64,000 nt of DNA from Kineosporia succinea (GCF_030811555.1 NZ_JAUSQZ010000001.1:3965241-4029240), one strand, 5' to 3'; positions 29,577-39,032 are shown, numbered from the stretch's first letter. Made by a program: numbers and translations. Notes: generated from the sequence alone by a model not told the origin.

Positions 29577-31238
29577 TCAGATCAGCGTGAACGACTCCCA
29601 CGGCCCGATCGCGTCGCGATTGGCGACCAACCCGGCATTCCCCGAGTCCTCGGCGCACACGTACTTCCCGTTCGCCCCGCTGCGCAGGCTCACGGTGCCG
29701 TCACCGTTCTTGACGAGGGCGAAGATCTCCCACCCGCCGACGGCGGCCCGGTCGGCGGTCAGGGCCGAGGCCCCCGCGTCCTCCGCGCAGACGTAGTCAC
29801 CCGTGCCCCGCGACCGCAGCGCCACGTTGCCCGCGCCCAGGTCGATCAGGCCGAACGTCTCGGCCGTGCCCTTCGCCGCGGCCGAGGCCACCAGCCCTGA
29901 CGCCGACGCGGTCACGAACCTGCCGTTCGCCGCCGCCTTCAGCCCGACGTTTCTCGTCGCGTCGTCGCCACCCTCCGGATCGGCGCCCACCATCGGTGAG
30001 GTGGGACGCTTCGCGGTCAGCGCGATCTCGCCCTTCAGCATCCTCCCGCCGTCGTTGGTCAGGCGCAGGTAGTAGTCGGACGAGCAGGCCGTGCCGTCTT
30101 CGTCGAGCGCCAGGAAGCCGGGCGGGGTGGTCGCGGACGACTCGGTGGTCTTCGCGATCTGGTTGCCCTCGTTGTACTCGTCGAACATCGAGATGTAGAG
30201 GCCTGCCGCCCCCACCCCGACCAGGTTGTAGAACTGCCGCCACATGAAGTCGCCGTGGGCGCGCTGACGCTCGCTGACATCACCGGGCAGCACGCACGGC
30301 TGGTAGTCGATGCCGTGGGCGTCGCAGTCGGCCTGGTCGGGCGCGTTCACCTTCTCGGCGAACCAGTCCGAGCCGGCGGCGTCACCGATGCGCCCGACCA
30401 TCCACGGCGAGAGCATGTCGAACGCGTGGTAGACGTCGAGGAAACCGGCGCGGGAGTCGTTCTTGCCCTCGCGCCAGTAGGTGGGCACGCCGCCGATCAC
30501 GTAACAGCCCTGATCCTGTAGCCAGGTGATCACCTTCAGGCACTCGGCGGCGCTGAACGCGTGATTCTCGTCGTTGAACCCGAAACCCCAGATGCAGACC
30601 ACTGGCTTGCCGTTCTGGGTCGCGTACGCGGAGGACGACGTGTAGGCCTTCATCGTGCCGGTCCAGTCGGCGGGCAGCTGGGTCGCCATCTCCTTCCAGC
30701 CCGTGACGTCGTACATGACGTAGAACTTGCGGCCGGTCGCCTCGGCCGCGGTGCGCACCTTGGCGGTCATGCCGTCGCGGGTCGGGCCCTCGCCACCGGT
30801 CGGGTCGAAGCGCTGCAGGGCCGCGGTGTCGCAGCCGTTCTCCTGCATCCAGGCGAAGTGCACGTCCACGGTCTGCTGGTCGTACGACGAGAACAGCTCG
30901 GCTGGCTTCCCGTTGCCGAGAGCGGCGAAGCCGGTCCGGTAGGTGTTCTCGTACTCGCCCGTCTCGGGCCAGGCCTTGATGCCGTTGTTGCTCGCCGAGG
31001 GCGCCTTCTGCGCGTCCGGGCTCCAGTGCCACCAGCAGTTGACGGGGGCCTGGTCGCCGATGGCCGCGAACCAACCCTGGTAGCCGACGGTGATCTTGCC
31101 GACGACGTCACCGGCGGCGCTCTTCGCGACGGTGGCGGCAGGCGCGGCGACGACTCTCTGCACCCCGAGAGCGCCGAAGGCGGCGAACGGGGTGGCCAGG
31201 GCGGCGGCGAGGACGGTACGGCGGCGTGTGGTGGCCAC
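29577..31238 (-). CDS. Secreted GH99/GH71-like glycoside hydrolase with C-terminal fascin-like domain
   Basis: A 553-aa exported enzyme. The N terminus has a Tat-type motif (TTRRRTVLAAA) and signal peptide to about 32. The barrel domain (about 45-380) shows KITVGYQGWFAA, NCWWHWSP, FYVMYDVTGW and FDEYNEG, the pattern of GH99/GH71-like enzymes that act on alpha-mannan or alpha-glucan. The C-terminal 120 residues are a fascin-like beta-trefoil (VGLKAAANGRFVTAS, VALRSRGTGDYVCAED, VSLRSGANGKYVCAED). It presumably degrades fungal or plant glycans outside the cell. Its exact family and substrate need a profile search. Confidence 0.85.
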   Translation of the reverse strand: MATTRRRTVLAAALATPFAAFGALGVQRVVAAPAATVAKSAAGDVVGKITVGYQGWFAAIGDQAPVNCWWHWSPDAQKAPSASNNGIKAWPETGEYENTYRTGFAALGNGKPAELFSSYDQQTVDVHFAWMQENGCDTAALQRFDPTGGEGPTRDGMTAKVRTAAEATGRKFYVMYDVTGWKEMATQLPADWTGTMKAYTSSSAYATQNGKPVVCIWGFGFNDENHAFSAAECLKVITWLQDQGCYVIGGVPTYWREGKNDSRAGFLDVYHAFDMLSPWMVGRIGDAAGSDWFAEKVNAPDQADCDAHGIDYQPCVLPGDVSERQRAHGDFMWRQFYNLVGVGAAGLYISMFDEYNEGNQIAKTTESSATTPPGFLALDEDGTACSSDYYLRLTNDGGRMLKGEIALTAKRPTSPMVGADPEGGDDATRNVGLKAAANGRFVTASASGLVASAAAKGTAETFGLIDLGAGNVALRSRGTGDYVCAEDAGASALTADRAAVGGWEIFALVKNGDGTVSLRSGANGKYVCAEDSGNAGLVANRDAIGPWESFTLI

Positions 31239-31523
31239 GAGGGAAACTCCCGGGACGAATGGGGCAGAGGCGGTCGGACGGCGGGCCCCGCGCGTGTCCG
31301 CGCCCGGGGCCTGCGCGTCGCGACGCTACTGAGGCGGTGCCGCCGGGATGGTCAACCGGAACTCAGATCTGGTTCAAAGGTGGCTCATGACAGGGCAGTT
31401 CAATGATCCAGGCCACAGAACCGGAGTGAACCGGACCGGGCTCCGGGCCGTTCGGGGGAGGGGCGTGCGCAGGGCACAGCAGCCTCCCGGACTTCTCCCA
31501 GGCCGGCCTGGGACAATGGTCGG

Positions 31524-32405
31524 GTGCTGCTCGGACTCGGCTCTGCTCTCGTCGCCGCCGTGATGTACGGCGTGGCGTCCATCCTCCAGGCGACCGCCGC
31601 TCGGGAGATCCCGGAGGGTGGCCTCACCGTGCGCACGCTCGTCGAGCTGCTGCGGCGCCCGATGCTGCTGGCCTCGATCGTGCTGATGATGCTCGGCTAC
31701 GTGTTCCACCTGATCTCGGTGCGCCAGGTTCCGCTCTTCCTGGCCCAGACCGGCATCGCGATGAGCCTCGTGGTCACGGCCCTGCTGGCGGTGCGCTACT
31801 TCCACGACCGGTTGAGCCGCCTGGAGTGGGTCGCCATCGCCGCGGTGGTCGCGGGTCTGGTGCTGCTGTCGTCGGCGGCGGGTGACACCGGCACCGAGCG
31901 GGCCACCCCCGTGCTCACCGGCACGCTGTTCGCCGTGCTCGTCGGTATCGTCGTGGTGGCGTTCGTGGCCACCCGGTTCGAGGGCACCTTCGCCGCCGCG
32001 GTGCTCGGCCTGGCCGGTGGCATGGGCTACGCGGTGGTCGCCGTCGCCTCCCGGTTGCTGCCCGACTTCGTGCTCGGTGACCTCGTCACCTCGGCGTCCA
32101 CCTACGCCCTGGTGCTGGCGGGCGTCCTCGCGTTCTTCCTCTACTCCCTGGCGCTGCAACGGGGGTCGGTCACCGCCGCCACCACCGCGCTGATCAGCAC
32201 CCAGACCGTCGCGCCGGCCGTGGCCGGGGTGGCCTTCCTCGGCGACCAGGTACGCGACGGGTTCTGGGCCGTGTTCGTGGCCGGGTTCCTGCTCACAGCG
32301 GTGGCCGCGGTGGTGCTGGTGCGGTTCGAGGAGGGCGTCGACCCGCTGGCCGACGAGCCCGAGCCGGCCCCTCACGAGCTCCCGCCGTCCGCCTCCCGGC
32401 CCTGA
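31524..32405 (+). CDS. EamA/DMT-family membrane transporter
   Basis: A 293-aa protein with about nine to ten membrane helices and no soluble domain, in the layout of drug/metabolite transporters (EamA; NIPA-like/DUF related). It starts with GTG (LLGLGSALVAAVMYGVASILQ). The C-terminal 30 residues are acidic and Pro-rich. The substrate is unknown. It is divergent to the GH99-like gene across 285 bp, which shows no obvious operator. Confidence 0.85.
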   Translation: MLLGLGSALVAAVMYGVASILQATAAREIPEGGLTVRTLVELLRRPMLLASIVLMMLGYVFHLISVRQVPLFLAQTGIAMSLVVTALLAVRYFHDRLSRLEWVAIAAVVAGLVLLSSAAGDTGTERATPVLTGTLFAVLVGIVVVAFVATRFEGTFAAAVLGLAGGMGYAVVAVASRLLPDFVLGDLVTSASTYALVLAGVLAFFLYSLALQRGSVTAATTALISTQTVAPAVAGVAFLGDQVRDGFWAVFVAGFLLTAVAAVVLVRFEEGVDPLADEPEPAPHELPPSASRP

Positions 32406-32495
32406 TCCGCACCGCTCCGGATGCCACTTTGGATGACAGACCGGTGCGACTTCGGCCTGACGTCATCGCGTCCTGACCTGAATAGCGTTCAGGAC

Positions 32496-33191
32496 ATGGC
32501 GAAAACCCCGGAACGCTGGCACCTCACCACCACCGACGGCCGCACCCACACGGTCGAGGTCTCGCAGCGCCGCCTGATCCGCAGGCTCCGCTGGACCTGT
32601 GACGGCGTCGAGGTGGCGCGCTGCCGCACCGTCGACACGACTCCGATGCTGGACGGTGGCGAGAACGGTGCGATGAGCCTGCGGCTGATGCCGATCGGCG
32701 GTTCGGCGCTGAGGGTCTCACTGCATCAGGCGGAGGGTGACGACACGGCCAACGTTCGCGCCGTGCTCGGCCGGGGCGGCCGTGACCTGCTCCCGGCCGT
32801 GGGCAGCCAGGCCCACGCGCGCCAGGAGGTCATGCGGGACAGGCCGTTTCTCTACGTCGCCGGCCAGACGGCGATCGCGACCGCGGGGGTGTTGCTGCCG
32901 GTTCTGCTCACCGCCCTGGTCGCGTTGATCGGCTGGCACTTCTCGGTCGGCCTGCCCGGGATCCCGGTGCCCGACCTGCCGCTGCCCAGCGTCGATCTGC
33001 CCAAGATCCCCCTGCCCGACCTGCCCGACCTGCCCGACCTGCCGGACCTCCCCGACCTCCCGCACGTGCCCGGCTGGGTGAGTCTCCTCGTCCCGATTGT
33101 CGGCGCGGCCCTCTTCGCCTGGGGTGAGCAGGACCGGGTGAAGAAGACGAAGGAGCCCGAAGAGGAGCCCAAGGGTCTCAAGGGTCTCTAG
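32496..33191 (+). CDS. Hypothetical membrane protein with a Leu-Pro-Asp repeat
   Basis: A 231-aa protein. The start ATG at 32496 is preferred; an in-frame start at 32421 adds 25 featureless residues. The N-terminal 110 residues form a soluble beta-rich domain (TTDGRTHTVEVSQRRLIRRL). Then come a membrane helix (TAGVLLPVLLTALVALIGW), a Pro-rich stretch of LPDLPDLPD units (about 160-190), a second helix and a charged tail (KKTKEPEEEPK). The repeat spacer lies between two helices, probably outside. No family recognised. Confidence 0.75.
   Translation: MAKTPERWHLTTTDGRTHTVEVSQRRLIRRLRWTCDGVEVARCRTVDTTPMLDGGENGAMSLRLMPIGGSALRVSLHQAEGDDTANVRAVLGRGGRDLLPAVGSQAHARQEVMRDRPFLYVAGQTAIATAGVLLPVLLTALVALIGWHFSVGLPGIPVPDLPLPSVDLPKIPLPDLPDLPDLPDLPDLPHVPGWVSLLVPIVGAALFAWGEQDRVKKTKEPEEEPKGLKGL
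33012..33065 (+). repeat. Tandem 9-bp repeat encoding LPD units
   Basis: About six units of CTGCCCGAC or close variants in frame with the host gene, giving LPDLPDLPDLPDLP. Such 9-bp tracts can change in copy number by slippage. Confidence 0.85.
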
Positions 33192-33275
33192 GGTCAAATG
33201 TTGCAAATCGCCTCCTGGCGGCAATCTTGCTGTGCACCATGTAGTGCCATCAAGTAGCCACAAGGGGGGCAACAC

Positions 33276-34091
33276 ATGAAGAAGGCCATGGCGATCCTGA
33301 TCGCCGCGGTGGTCGCGCTGCTCGGTCTCGCGACACTCGTGACGGTGCAGGCGGGGCCGGCCAGTGCCGGGGCCCGGGGGGAGTACGTCGCGCTCGGCGA
33401 CTCCTACGCGGCCGGGGTCGGGGCTCCGCCGTACGACGCGGAGTCCGGCGCGTGCCTGCGCAGTCCGCTCAACTACGCCCACACCTGGGCGGCGGAGCAC
33501 CCGCGGTTCACGCTGACCGACGTCACCTGCAGCGGCGCCGACACCGACGACGTCTGGGCGAACCAGCTCAGCGCGCTCAGCCGGAAGACGAAGCTGGTGA
33601 CGCTGACCATCGGCGGCAATGACAACAGCGGCTTCTCGCGTTCGCTCCAGGCCTGCCTGGGCGGCACGGACGCCGACTGCGCGGCGGCCACGACGGCCGG
33701 CGCCGACTACGCGACCAACGTTCTGGAGGGTGACCTCGAGGAGCTGTACGCCGAGGTCAAGACGCTGGCCCCGCGCGCCCGGGTGGTCGTGCTGAACTAC
33801 CCGCAGCTCATCGACCAGGGCACCGGCAGCTGCGGGGCGATCACCCCGAACAGCTACCGCCGGAGCCTGATCGCCGACCAGATCACCGCGCTGGACGCCG
33901 CGGTCGCCCGGGCGGCCCGGGCCTCGCGGGTGAAGCTGGTGGACGTGCGGGACGAGTTCGTGGGGCACGCCGCCTGCTCGGCCGACCCGTGGATCATCGG
34001 GACCAACGTGCAGAACCAGACGGAGTGGTTCCACCCGAACGCGACCGGCCACGCCGCCTACGGTGCGGCCCTGGAAGCGGCCATCGGCTGA
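33276..34091 (+). CDS. Secreted SGNH/GDSL esterase-lipase
   Basis: A 271-aa secreted hydrolase. A signal peptide ends about residue 31 (GPASAGA). Block I is ALGDSYAAG with the catalytic Ser43, block III is TIGGND, and block V is WFHPNATGH with the catalytic Asp/His region, as in actinobacterial SGNH lipases. Six Cys may form three disulfides. AAGGGGGG sits just before the ATG at 33276. Probably acts on lipids or acylated sugars outside the cell. Confidence 0.94.
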   Translation: MKKAMAILIAAVVALLGLATLVTVQAGPASAGARGEYVALGDSYAAGVGAPPYDAESGACLRSPLNYAHTWAAEHPRFTLTDVTCSGADTDDVWANQLSALSRKTKLVTLTIGGNDNSGFSRSLQACLGGTDADCAAATTAGADYATNVLEGDLEELYAEVKTLAPRARVVVLNYPQLIDQGTGSCGAITPNSYRRSLIADQITALDAAVARAARASRVKLVDVRDEFVGHAACSADPWIIGTNVQNQTEWFHPNATGHAAYGAALEAAIG

Positions 34092-34097
34092 CGCCGG

Positions 34098-34129
34098 GGT
34101 GGGGTGGGCCGCACAGGGCCCGCCCCACC
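34098..34129. terminator. Bidirectional terminator hairpin
   Basis: 13-nt arms (34098-34110 with 34117-34129), one G-U pair and a 6-nt loop, between the convergent SGNH esterase and MimR-like genes. Confidence 0.7.
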
Positions 34130-35904
34130 TACACCCCCGAGATCCCGTAGTCGCGGATCTTTCGGTAGATCGTGGCCCGGGACATCCCCAGCTCGGCACT
34201 GGCCCGGGTCTTGTTGCCGCCGTGCGTGGTCAGGCTCCGCACGATCGCGTCCCGCTCGAGCGCCTCGATGGGGCTGAGCTGGCGCCGGATCGCCGAGCGG
34301 GCCTGGGCCGGCAGGTCGCCCGCGTGCACGGTGCCCGACCGCCGCACCGCCAGCAGCTCGATCAGCACCGACCGCAGCTGGGTCACGTTGCCGGGCCAGG
34401 GTGAGCGGATCAGCTGCTGCATCGCGTCGAACCCGAACCGCAGCCGGTGCCCCCGGGCCAGCCCGGCCATCAGGCTCGTCACCAGCTCGGGCACGTCCTC
34501 GCTGTGGTGACGCAGCGACGGCACCGTCACGGTGTGCGGGAAGTGCGGCAGCAGGTGCGTCGCCACACCCGGGTCGTCGGCACCGGTCACGGTCAGCGCC
34601 ACCCAGCAGTCGGTCGACGCCTGCAGCAGCGACCCCAGGCCGGTCAGCGCCTCGGGAGACAGCCGGTCGGCGTGCCGGATCACGAGAACCCCGCCACCGC
34701 CTGACAGTTCGCCGGAGACCGCGTCGAGCCACGCGTCCACCATCGTGGGGTCGGCGCTCTCCTCACCGCTCATCACCCGGAAGTGACCGGCCGGGTCGTG
34801 CCGGGCCCGCACCGCCCGCAGCAGCGCCAGTTTGCCGGTGCCCGACTCACCCGACAGCACCACCCACTCGCGCTGCCGGTAGCAGTTCTCCACCTCCGCG
34901 ACGCACCGCTGCCAGACCCCGCTGCCGCCCACCAGCCCCGGCAGTGCGGCCACGTCGCGCCGGGGCCGGGCCGCGACCGGCTGCCGGCTGAAGCGCACCT
35001 CGACGACACCGCCCAGCTGACCACGTCGTCCTTCGACGGGCCGGTACCCCAGCCGCGCGACCAGGCCGCTGGGCAGGTCACAGATCAGCGTGACCGGCCC
35101 GGGTTCGCCGCGCACGTCCGCCGCCCACTCCATCAGCGAGTGCTGGTCGGCCGGGCTCAGGGTGCGCCGGGCCCGCTCGTTCATCATCACCACGTCGCCG
35201 TTGACGGCCAGCACCACCCCGTTCGTGCGCTGCGACGTGCGCAGGTACTCCCGGAACAGCGCCAGCTCGGTCAGCCCGGCCGTGTTGAGCAGCCCCCGCT
35301 CGATCCGCTCGGCGCACGCCCCGGCCAGCGCCTGCATCATCGCGGCGGACTCACCCGCCCACGAGGTCAGGTCGAGCGCGCCCAGCACCGTGCCCCGCAC
35401 CGGGTGCTTGATCGGGACCCCGGCGCAGGCCAGGCGCTCCAGGTTCTCGGCGTAGTGCTCGGGCCCCTGCACCAGCGTCGGCCGGCCCTCGTCGAGTGCG
35501 GTGCCGATGCCGTTCGTGCCGACGAACCGCTCGGCGTAGCTGAAACCCGGCGCCAGGTCGACGCGATCGAGGTAACGGGCGATCGCCGGGTCGGAGTCGA
35601 CGCGGTCGAGCACCACGCCCTGCGCGTCGGTGAGCAGGATGCTGACCGGTTCACTCTGCAGCTGCGCACCGAGCTCGCGCAGGATCGGCGCGGCCGCCGT
35701 GACGAGCGGTGAGTCGGTGTCCAGATCATCGACGAACGGCAGGTCGATGTGATCGGCCTCGACACCCCGGCGGTGGCTGCGCGACCACGAGGCGAGAATC
35801 GGCTGACGCACGATGTCAGGTGAGATGTCCTGCTGCGTGAGGAAACGCTCGCGGGCGTCGGCGATCTCCCGGCGCCACGTCCCCGGATTGCGTGTCGCGC
35901 TCAT
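34129..35904 (-). CDS. mimR: MimR/AcoR-like transcriptional activator with GAF and Fis-type HTH
   Basis: A 591-aa regulator starting MSATRNPGTW at 35904. It has an N-terminal sensory region with a GAF-like domain (about 60-200, SILLTDAQGVVLDR, GTNGIGTALDEG), a PAS-like part, a central AAA+ ATPase (330-510) and a C-terminal Fis helix-turn-helix (TRASAELGMSRATIYRKI). Walker A is GESGTGK, but the Walker B acids are missing (VLVIRHADRL) and there is no GAFTGA loop, so it does not look able to drive sigma-54 polymerase. In mycobacteria a homologue, MimR, activates the mimABCD operon in response to acetone. Its divergent position to the monooxygenase operon supports the same role. Confidence 0.9.
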   Translation of the reverse strand: MSATRNPGTWRREIADARERFLTQQDISPDIVRQPILASWSRSHRRGVEADHIDLPFVDDLDTDSPLVTAAAPILRELGAQLQSEPVSILLTDAQGVVLDRVDSDPAIARYLDRVDLAPGFSYAERFVGTNGIGTALDEGRPTLVQGPEHYAENLERLACAGVPIKHPVRGTVLGALDLTSWAGESAAMMQALAGACAERIERGLLNTAGLTELALFREYLRTSQRTNGVVLAVNGDVVMMNERARRTLSPADQHSLMEWAADVRGEPGPVTLICDLPSGLVARLGYRPVEGRRGQLGGVVEVRFSRQPVAARPRRDVAALPGLVGGSGVWQRCVAEVENCYRQREWVVLSGESGTGKLALLRAVRARHDPAGHFRVMSGEESADPTMVDAWLDAVSGELSGGGGVLVIRHADRLSPEALTGLGSLLQASTDCWVALTVTGADDPGVATHLLPHFPHTVTVPSLRHHSEDVPELVTSLMAGLARGHRLRFGFDAMQQLIRSPWPGNVTQLRSVLIELLAVRRSGTVHAGDLPAQARSAIRRQLSPIEALERDAIVRSLTTHGGNKTRASAELGMSRATIYRKIRDYGISGV

Positions 35905-36244
35905 TCGCCACCGTCCTTGGTGCCGCGAGAGTCCTCGCTGCACAGTAACCCGGCAGCGGGGATCTGGACAGGTTCCCGACCTGGGATCCGGCCCGTCCGG
36001 CATGTGCGGGGTAGCGGTGAACTCAGGTCAGGCGGTGCAGCAACCCTTTTCAGGACGGCGAGCGCCGGGATCGTCGCGGCGCCGATGAGGTCCGGTGCAC
36101 CGGGAACGGGCAGCGGCGGCGCTCCCCGCCGATCTGTACGGGTGGCTGCACCGACCCTGGGCACCCGCGTCTCAGATTGAGACGCTCGCCGACCCCGGGA
36201 TCGGATGTGATCGAAGCCGACGCACCCCGACCGAGGGAGGCACC
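35905..36244. promoter_or_regulatory. 340-bp divergent control region of mimR and the monooxygenase operon
   Basis: No gene is supported here. It contains the 19-bp palindrome at 36167-36185 and must hold both promoters. I could not place -10 boxes with confidence. Confidence 0.65.
36167..36185. promoter_or_regulatory. Candidate MimR operator, perfect 8-bp inverted repeat
   Basis: GCGTCTCAGATTGAGACGC: 8-bp arms around GAT. It is 59 bp upstream of the hydroxylase start codon and is the best palindrome in the divergent region. Fis-type regulators bind such inverted repeats, so it may be the MimR site (inference). Confidence 0.55.
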
Positions 36245-37888
36245 GTGAGCAGACAGAGCCTCAGCAAGGCGCACAAGAAGATCACCGAGCTGTCGTGGGA
36301 ACCCACCTTCGCCACCCCGGCGACCCGCTTCGGCACCGACTACACCTTCGAGAAGGCACCGAAGAAGGACCCTCTCAAGCAGATCCTGCGCTCCTACTTC
36401 CCGATGGAGGAGGAGAAGGACAACCGCGTCTTCGGCGCCATGGACGGCGCGATCCGCGGCAACATGTTCCGGCAGGTGCAGCAGCGCTGGATGGAGTGGC
36501 AGAAACTGTTCCTGTCGATCATCCCGTTCCCCGAGATCAGCGCGGCCCGGGCCATGCCGATGGCCATCGACGCCGTGCCCAACCCGGAGATCCACAACGG
36601 GCTGGCCGTGCAGATGATCGACGAGGTCCGGCACTCGACGATCCAGATGAACCTCAAGCGGCTCTACATGAACCACTACATCGACCCGGCCGGGTTCGAC
36701 ATGAGCGAGAAGGCGTTCGCGAACAACTACGCGGGCACCATCGGCCGGCAGTTCGGCGAGGGCTTCATCACCGGTGACGCGATCACCGCGGCCAACATCT
36801 ACCTCACCGTGGTCGCCGAGACCGCCTTCACCAACACCCTGTTCGTGGCCATGCCGTCGGAGGCCGCGGCCAACGGCGACTACCTGCTGCCCACCGTGTT
36901 CCACTCGGTGCAGAGCGACGAGTCCCGCCACATCAGCAACGGCTACTCGATCCTGCTGATGGCCCTCGCCGACGAGAGCAACCGGCAGCTCCTCGAACGC
37001 GACCTGCGCTACGCCTGGTGGAACAACCACTGCGTGGTGGACGCCGCGATCGGCACCTTCATCGAGTACGGCACCAAGGACCGGCGCCCCGACCGCGACT
37101 CCTACGCCGAGATGTGGCGGCGCTGGATCTACGACGACTACTACCGCAGCTACCTCATCCCGCTCGAGAAGTACGGCCTCAAGATCCCCCACGACCTGGT
37201 GGAGGAGGCCTGGAACCGGATCTGGAACAAGGGCTACGTGCACGAGGTCGCCCAGTTCTTCGCCACCGGCTGGCCGGTCAACTACTGGCGTATCGACCCG
37301 ATGACCGACGTGGACTTCGAGTGGTTCGAGTCGAAGTACCCCGGCTGGTACAACAAGTACGGCGTCTGGTGGGAGAACTACAACCGGTTGCGCTACCCCG
37401 GCCGCAACAAGCCCATCGCCTTCGAGAACGTCGACTACCAGTACCCGCACCGCTGCTGGACCTGCATGGTCCCCTGCCTCATCCGGCCCGACATGGTCAC
37501 CGAGAAGGTCGACGGGCAGTGGCGCACCTACTGCTCCGAGACCTGCGCCTGGACCGACATCAAGGCCTTCCGGCCGGAGTACGAGGGACGCCCCACCCCG
37601 AACATGGGACGCCTCACCGGTCACCGCGAGTGGGAGACCCTGCACCACAACCAGGATCTCGCCGACGTCATCAGCTCGCTCGGCTACGTGCGGGACGACG
37701 GCCGGACCCTGATCCCGCAGCCGCACCTGGACCTCGACGACCCGAAGAAGCTGTGGACGCTCGACGACGTCCGCGGCATCACGTTCTCCAGCCCGAACGT
37801 GCTGCTGAACGAGATGACGGACGCCGAGCGCGAGGCGGCCGTCGCCGCCTACAGGGCGGGTGGCCCGGCCGGACGGCCGGCGGCCTGA
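36245..37888 (+). CDS. mimA: Binuclear-iron monooxygenase hydroxylase alpha subunit
   Basis: A 547-aa diiron hydroxylase large subunit of the propane/phenol (Prm/Mim) group. It starts with GTG after GAGGGAGG. The two ExxH iron-ligand motifs are IDEVRHS (Glu127, His130) and SDESRHIS (Glu226, His229). The text [20 protein letters not shown] and [15 protein letters not shown] agree closely with what I know of MimA/PrmA. The enzyme inserts oxygen into propane, acetone or phenol-type substrates; the exact substrate is not readable. It is the first gene of the operon, controlled from the divergent MimR region. Confidence 0.97.
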   Translation: MSRQSLSKAHKKITELSWEPTFATPATRFGTDYTFEKAPKKDPLKQILRSYFPMEEEKDNRVFGAMDGAIRGNMFRQVQQRWMEWQKLFLSIIPFPEISAARAMPMAIDAVPNPEIHNGLAVQMIDEVRHSTIQMNLKRLYMNHYIDPAGFDMSEKAFANNYAGTIGRQFGEGFITGDAITAANIYLTVVAETAFTNTLFVAMPSEAAANGDYLLPTVFHSVQSDESRHISNGYSILLMALADESNRQLLERDLRYAWWNNHCVVDAAIGTFIEYGTKDRRPDRDSYAEMWRRWIYDDYYRSYLIPLEKYGLKIPHDLVEEAWNRIWNKGYVHEVAQFFATGWPVNYWRIDPMTDVDFEWFESKYPGWYNKYGVWWENYNRLRYPGRNKPIAFENVDYQYPHRCWTCMVPCLIRPDMVTEKVDGQWRTYCSETCAWTDIKAFRPEYEGRPTPNMGRLTGHREWETLHHNQDLADVISSLGYVRDDGRTLIPQPHLDLDDPKKLWTLDDVRGITFSSPNVLLNEMTDAEREAAVAAYRAGGPAGRPAA

Positions 37889-37900
37889 CACCAGGAACGG

Positions 37901-37940
37901 CCTCGGTGGCGGCGGTCCCCAGCTTCGGCCGCCACCGAGG
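37901..37940 (+). other. Hairpin between the hydroxylase alpha and reductase genes
   Basis: Perfect 13-bp inverted repeat (37901-37913 with 37928-37940), 14-nt loop, inside the 81-bp gap between two genes of one operon. It could be a partial terminator or a 3'-stabilising structure that gives more hydroxylase than reductase. Confidence 0.65.
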
Positions 37941-37969
37941 TCCCCTCGTCGAGCGACAGGAGCTCTCCC

Positions 37970-39013
37970 ATGGGTGACAAGCACCGCGTGCAGTTCGAGC
38001 CCGTCGACCTGGAGATGGAGGTCGACGAGGACGAGACCGTGCTGGACGCCGCGTTCCGGCAGGGCATCGCCCTCATGCACGGCTGCCGCGAGGGCCAGTG
38101 CTCGGCCTGCAAGTCGTTCCTCATCGACGGCGACGTGCAGATGGCCCGCTACTCCACGTTCGCGCTCGCCGACTACGAGAGCGACGAGGGCTACGTGCTG
38201 CTGTGCAAGACCCACGCCAACAGCGACATCACCGTCGAGCTGATCAACTACGACGAGGAGGAGCTGCGCAACGCGGTGCCGATCCAGACGGTATCGGCGC
38301 GCATCGCCTCGATCACCGCGCTCACGTCCGACATCGTCTCGCTGAAACTCCAGACCGGAGGACGGTTCACCCATCGCGCCGGGCAGTACGCCGAGATCCG
38401 CCGGCCCGGCAGCGATGTCAGGCGTTCGTTCTCGATGGCGACCACCCCGGGTTCTCCCGAGGTCGAGTTCATCATCAAGAAGTATCCGGGTGGGCACTTC
38501 TCCGGTCTGCTCGACTCGGAGCTGAAACCCGGTGACCCCCTGACCCTCACCGGCCCCTACGGCTCGTGCACCCTGCGGGCCTCGGGGGAGGACGACGGGC
38601 GTCGCGTCGTGTGCATCGCCGGGGGAGCGGGCATGGCCCCGATCCTCTCGCTGCTGCGCCGGCTGGCCGAGACCGGGTCGCGGCGTCCGGTGGTGTTCTA
38701 CTACGGCGCCCGCACGCCCGAGGATCTGTTCTACCTGCCGGAGATCCTCGCTCTCGGCGAGCGGATCAGGGATTTCCGCTTCGTCCCCGCGCTCTCCCAC
38801 GTCACCGAAGCCCCCTGGGGGACGCTCGGGGTCACCGGGGATCTCGGTCTCGTCACCGATGTGGTGGACCGGAACGAACCCGATCTGAGCGAGGCCGACT
38901 GCTACCTCTGCGGCCCGCCGCCGATGGTCGACGCCACGATCGCCCTGCTCGAGAGCAAGGACGTCCCCACCGACCGGATCCACTTCGACAAGTTCACGAC
39001 CAGCGTCTCCTGA
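37970..39013 (+). CDS. mimB: Monooxygenase reductase, FAD and [2Fe-2S]
   Basis: A 347-aa electron-transfer subunit. An N-terminal plant-type ferredoxin domain has the cluster CREGQCSAC plus a further Cys (VLLCKTH), then an FAD-binding domain (RRSFSMATTPG) and an NAD-binding domain (IAGGAGMAPILSLL, CGPPPMVDA). It passes electrons from NADH to the hydroxylase. AGGAG precedes the ATG at 37970. The order alpha-reductase-beta-coupling is that of mim/prm operons. Confidence 0.97.
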   Translation: MGDKHRVQFEPVDLEMEVDEDETVLDAAFRQGIALMHGCREGQCSACKSFLIDGDVQMARYSTFALADYESDEGYVLLCKTHANSDITVELINYDEEELRNAVPIQTVSARIASITALTSDIVSLKLQTGGRFTHRAGQYAEIRRPGSDVRRSFSMATTPGSPEVEFIIKKYPGGHFSGLLDSELKPGDPLTLTGPYGSCTLRASGEDDGRRVVCIAGGAGMAPILSLLRRLAETGSRRPVVFYYGARTPEDLFYLPEILALGERIRDFRFVPALSHVTEAPWGTLGVTGDLGLVTDVVDRNEPDLSEADCYLCGPPPMVDATIALLESKDVPTDRIHFDKFTTSVS

Positions 39014-39032
39014 AGGAAGCTGAGGGTCTGAC

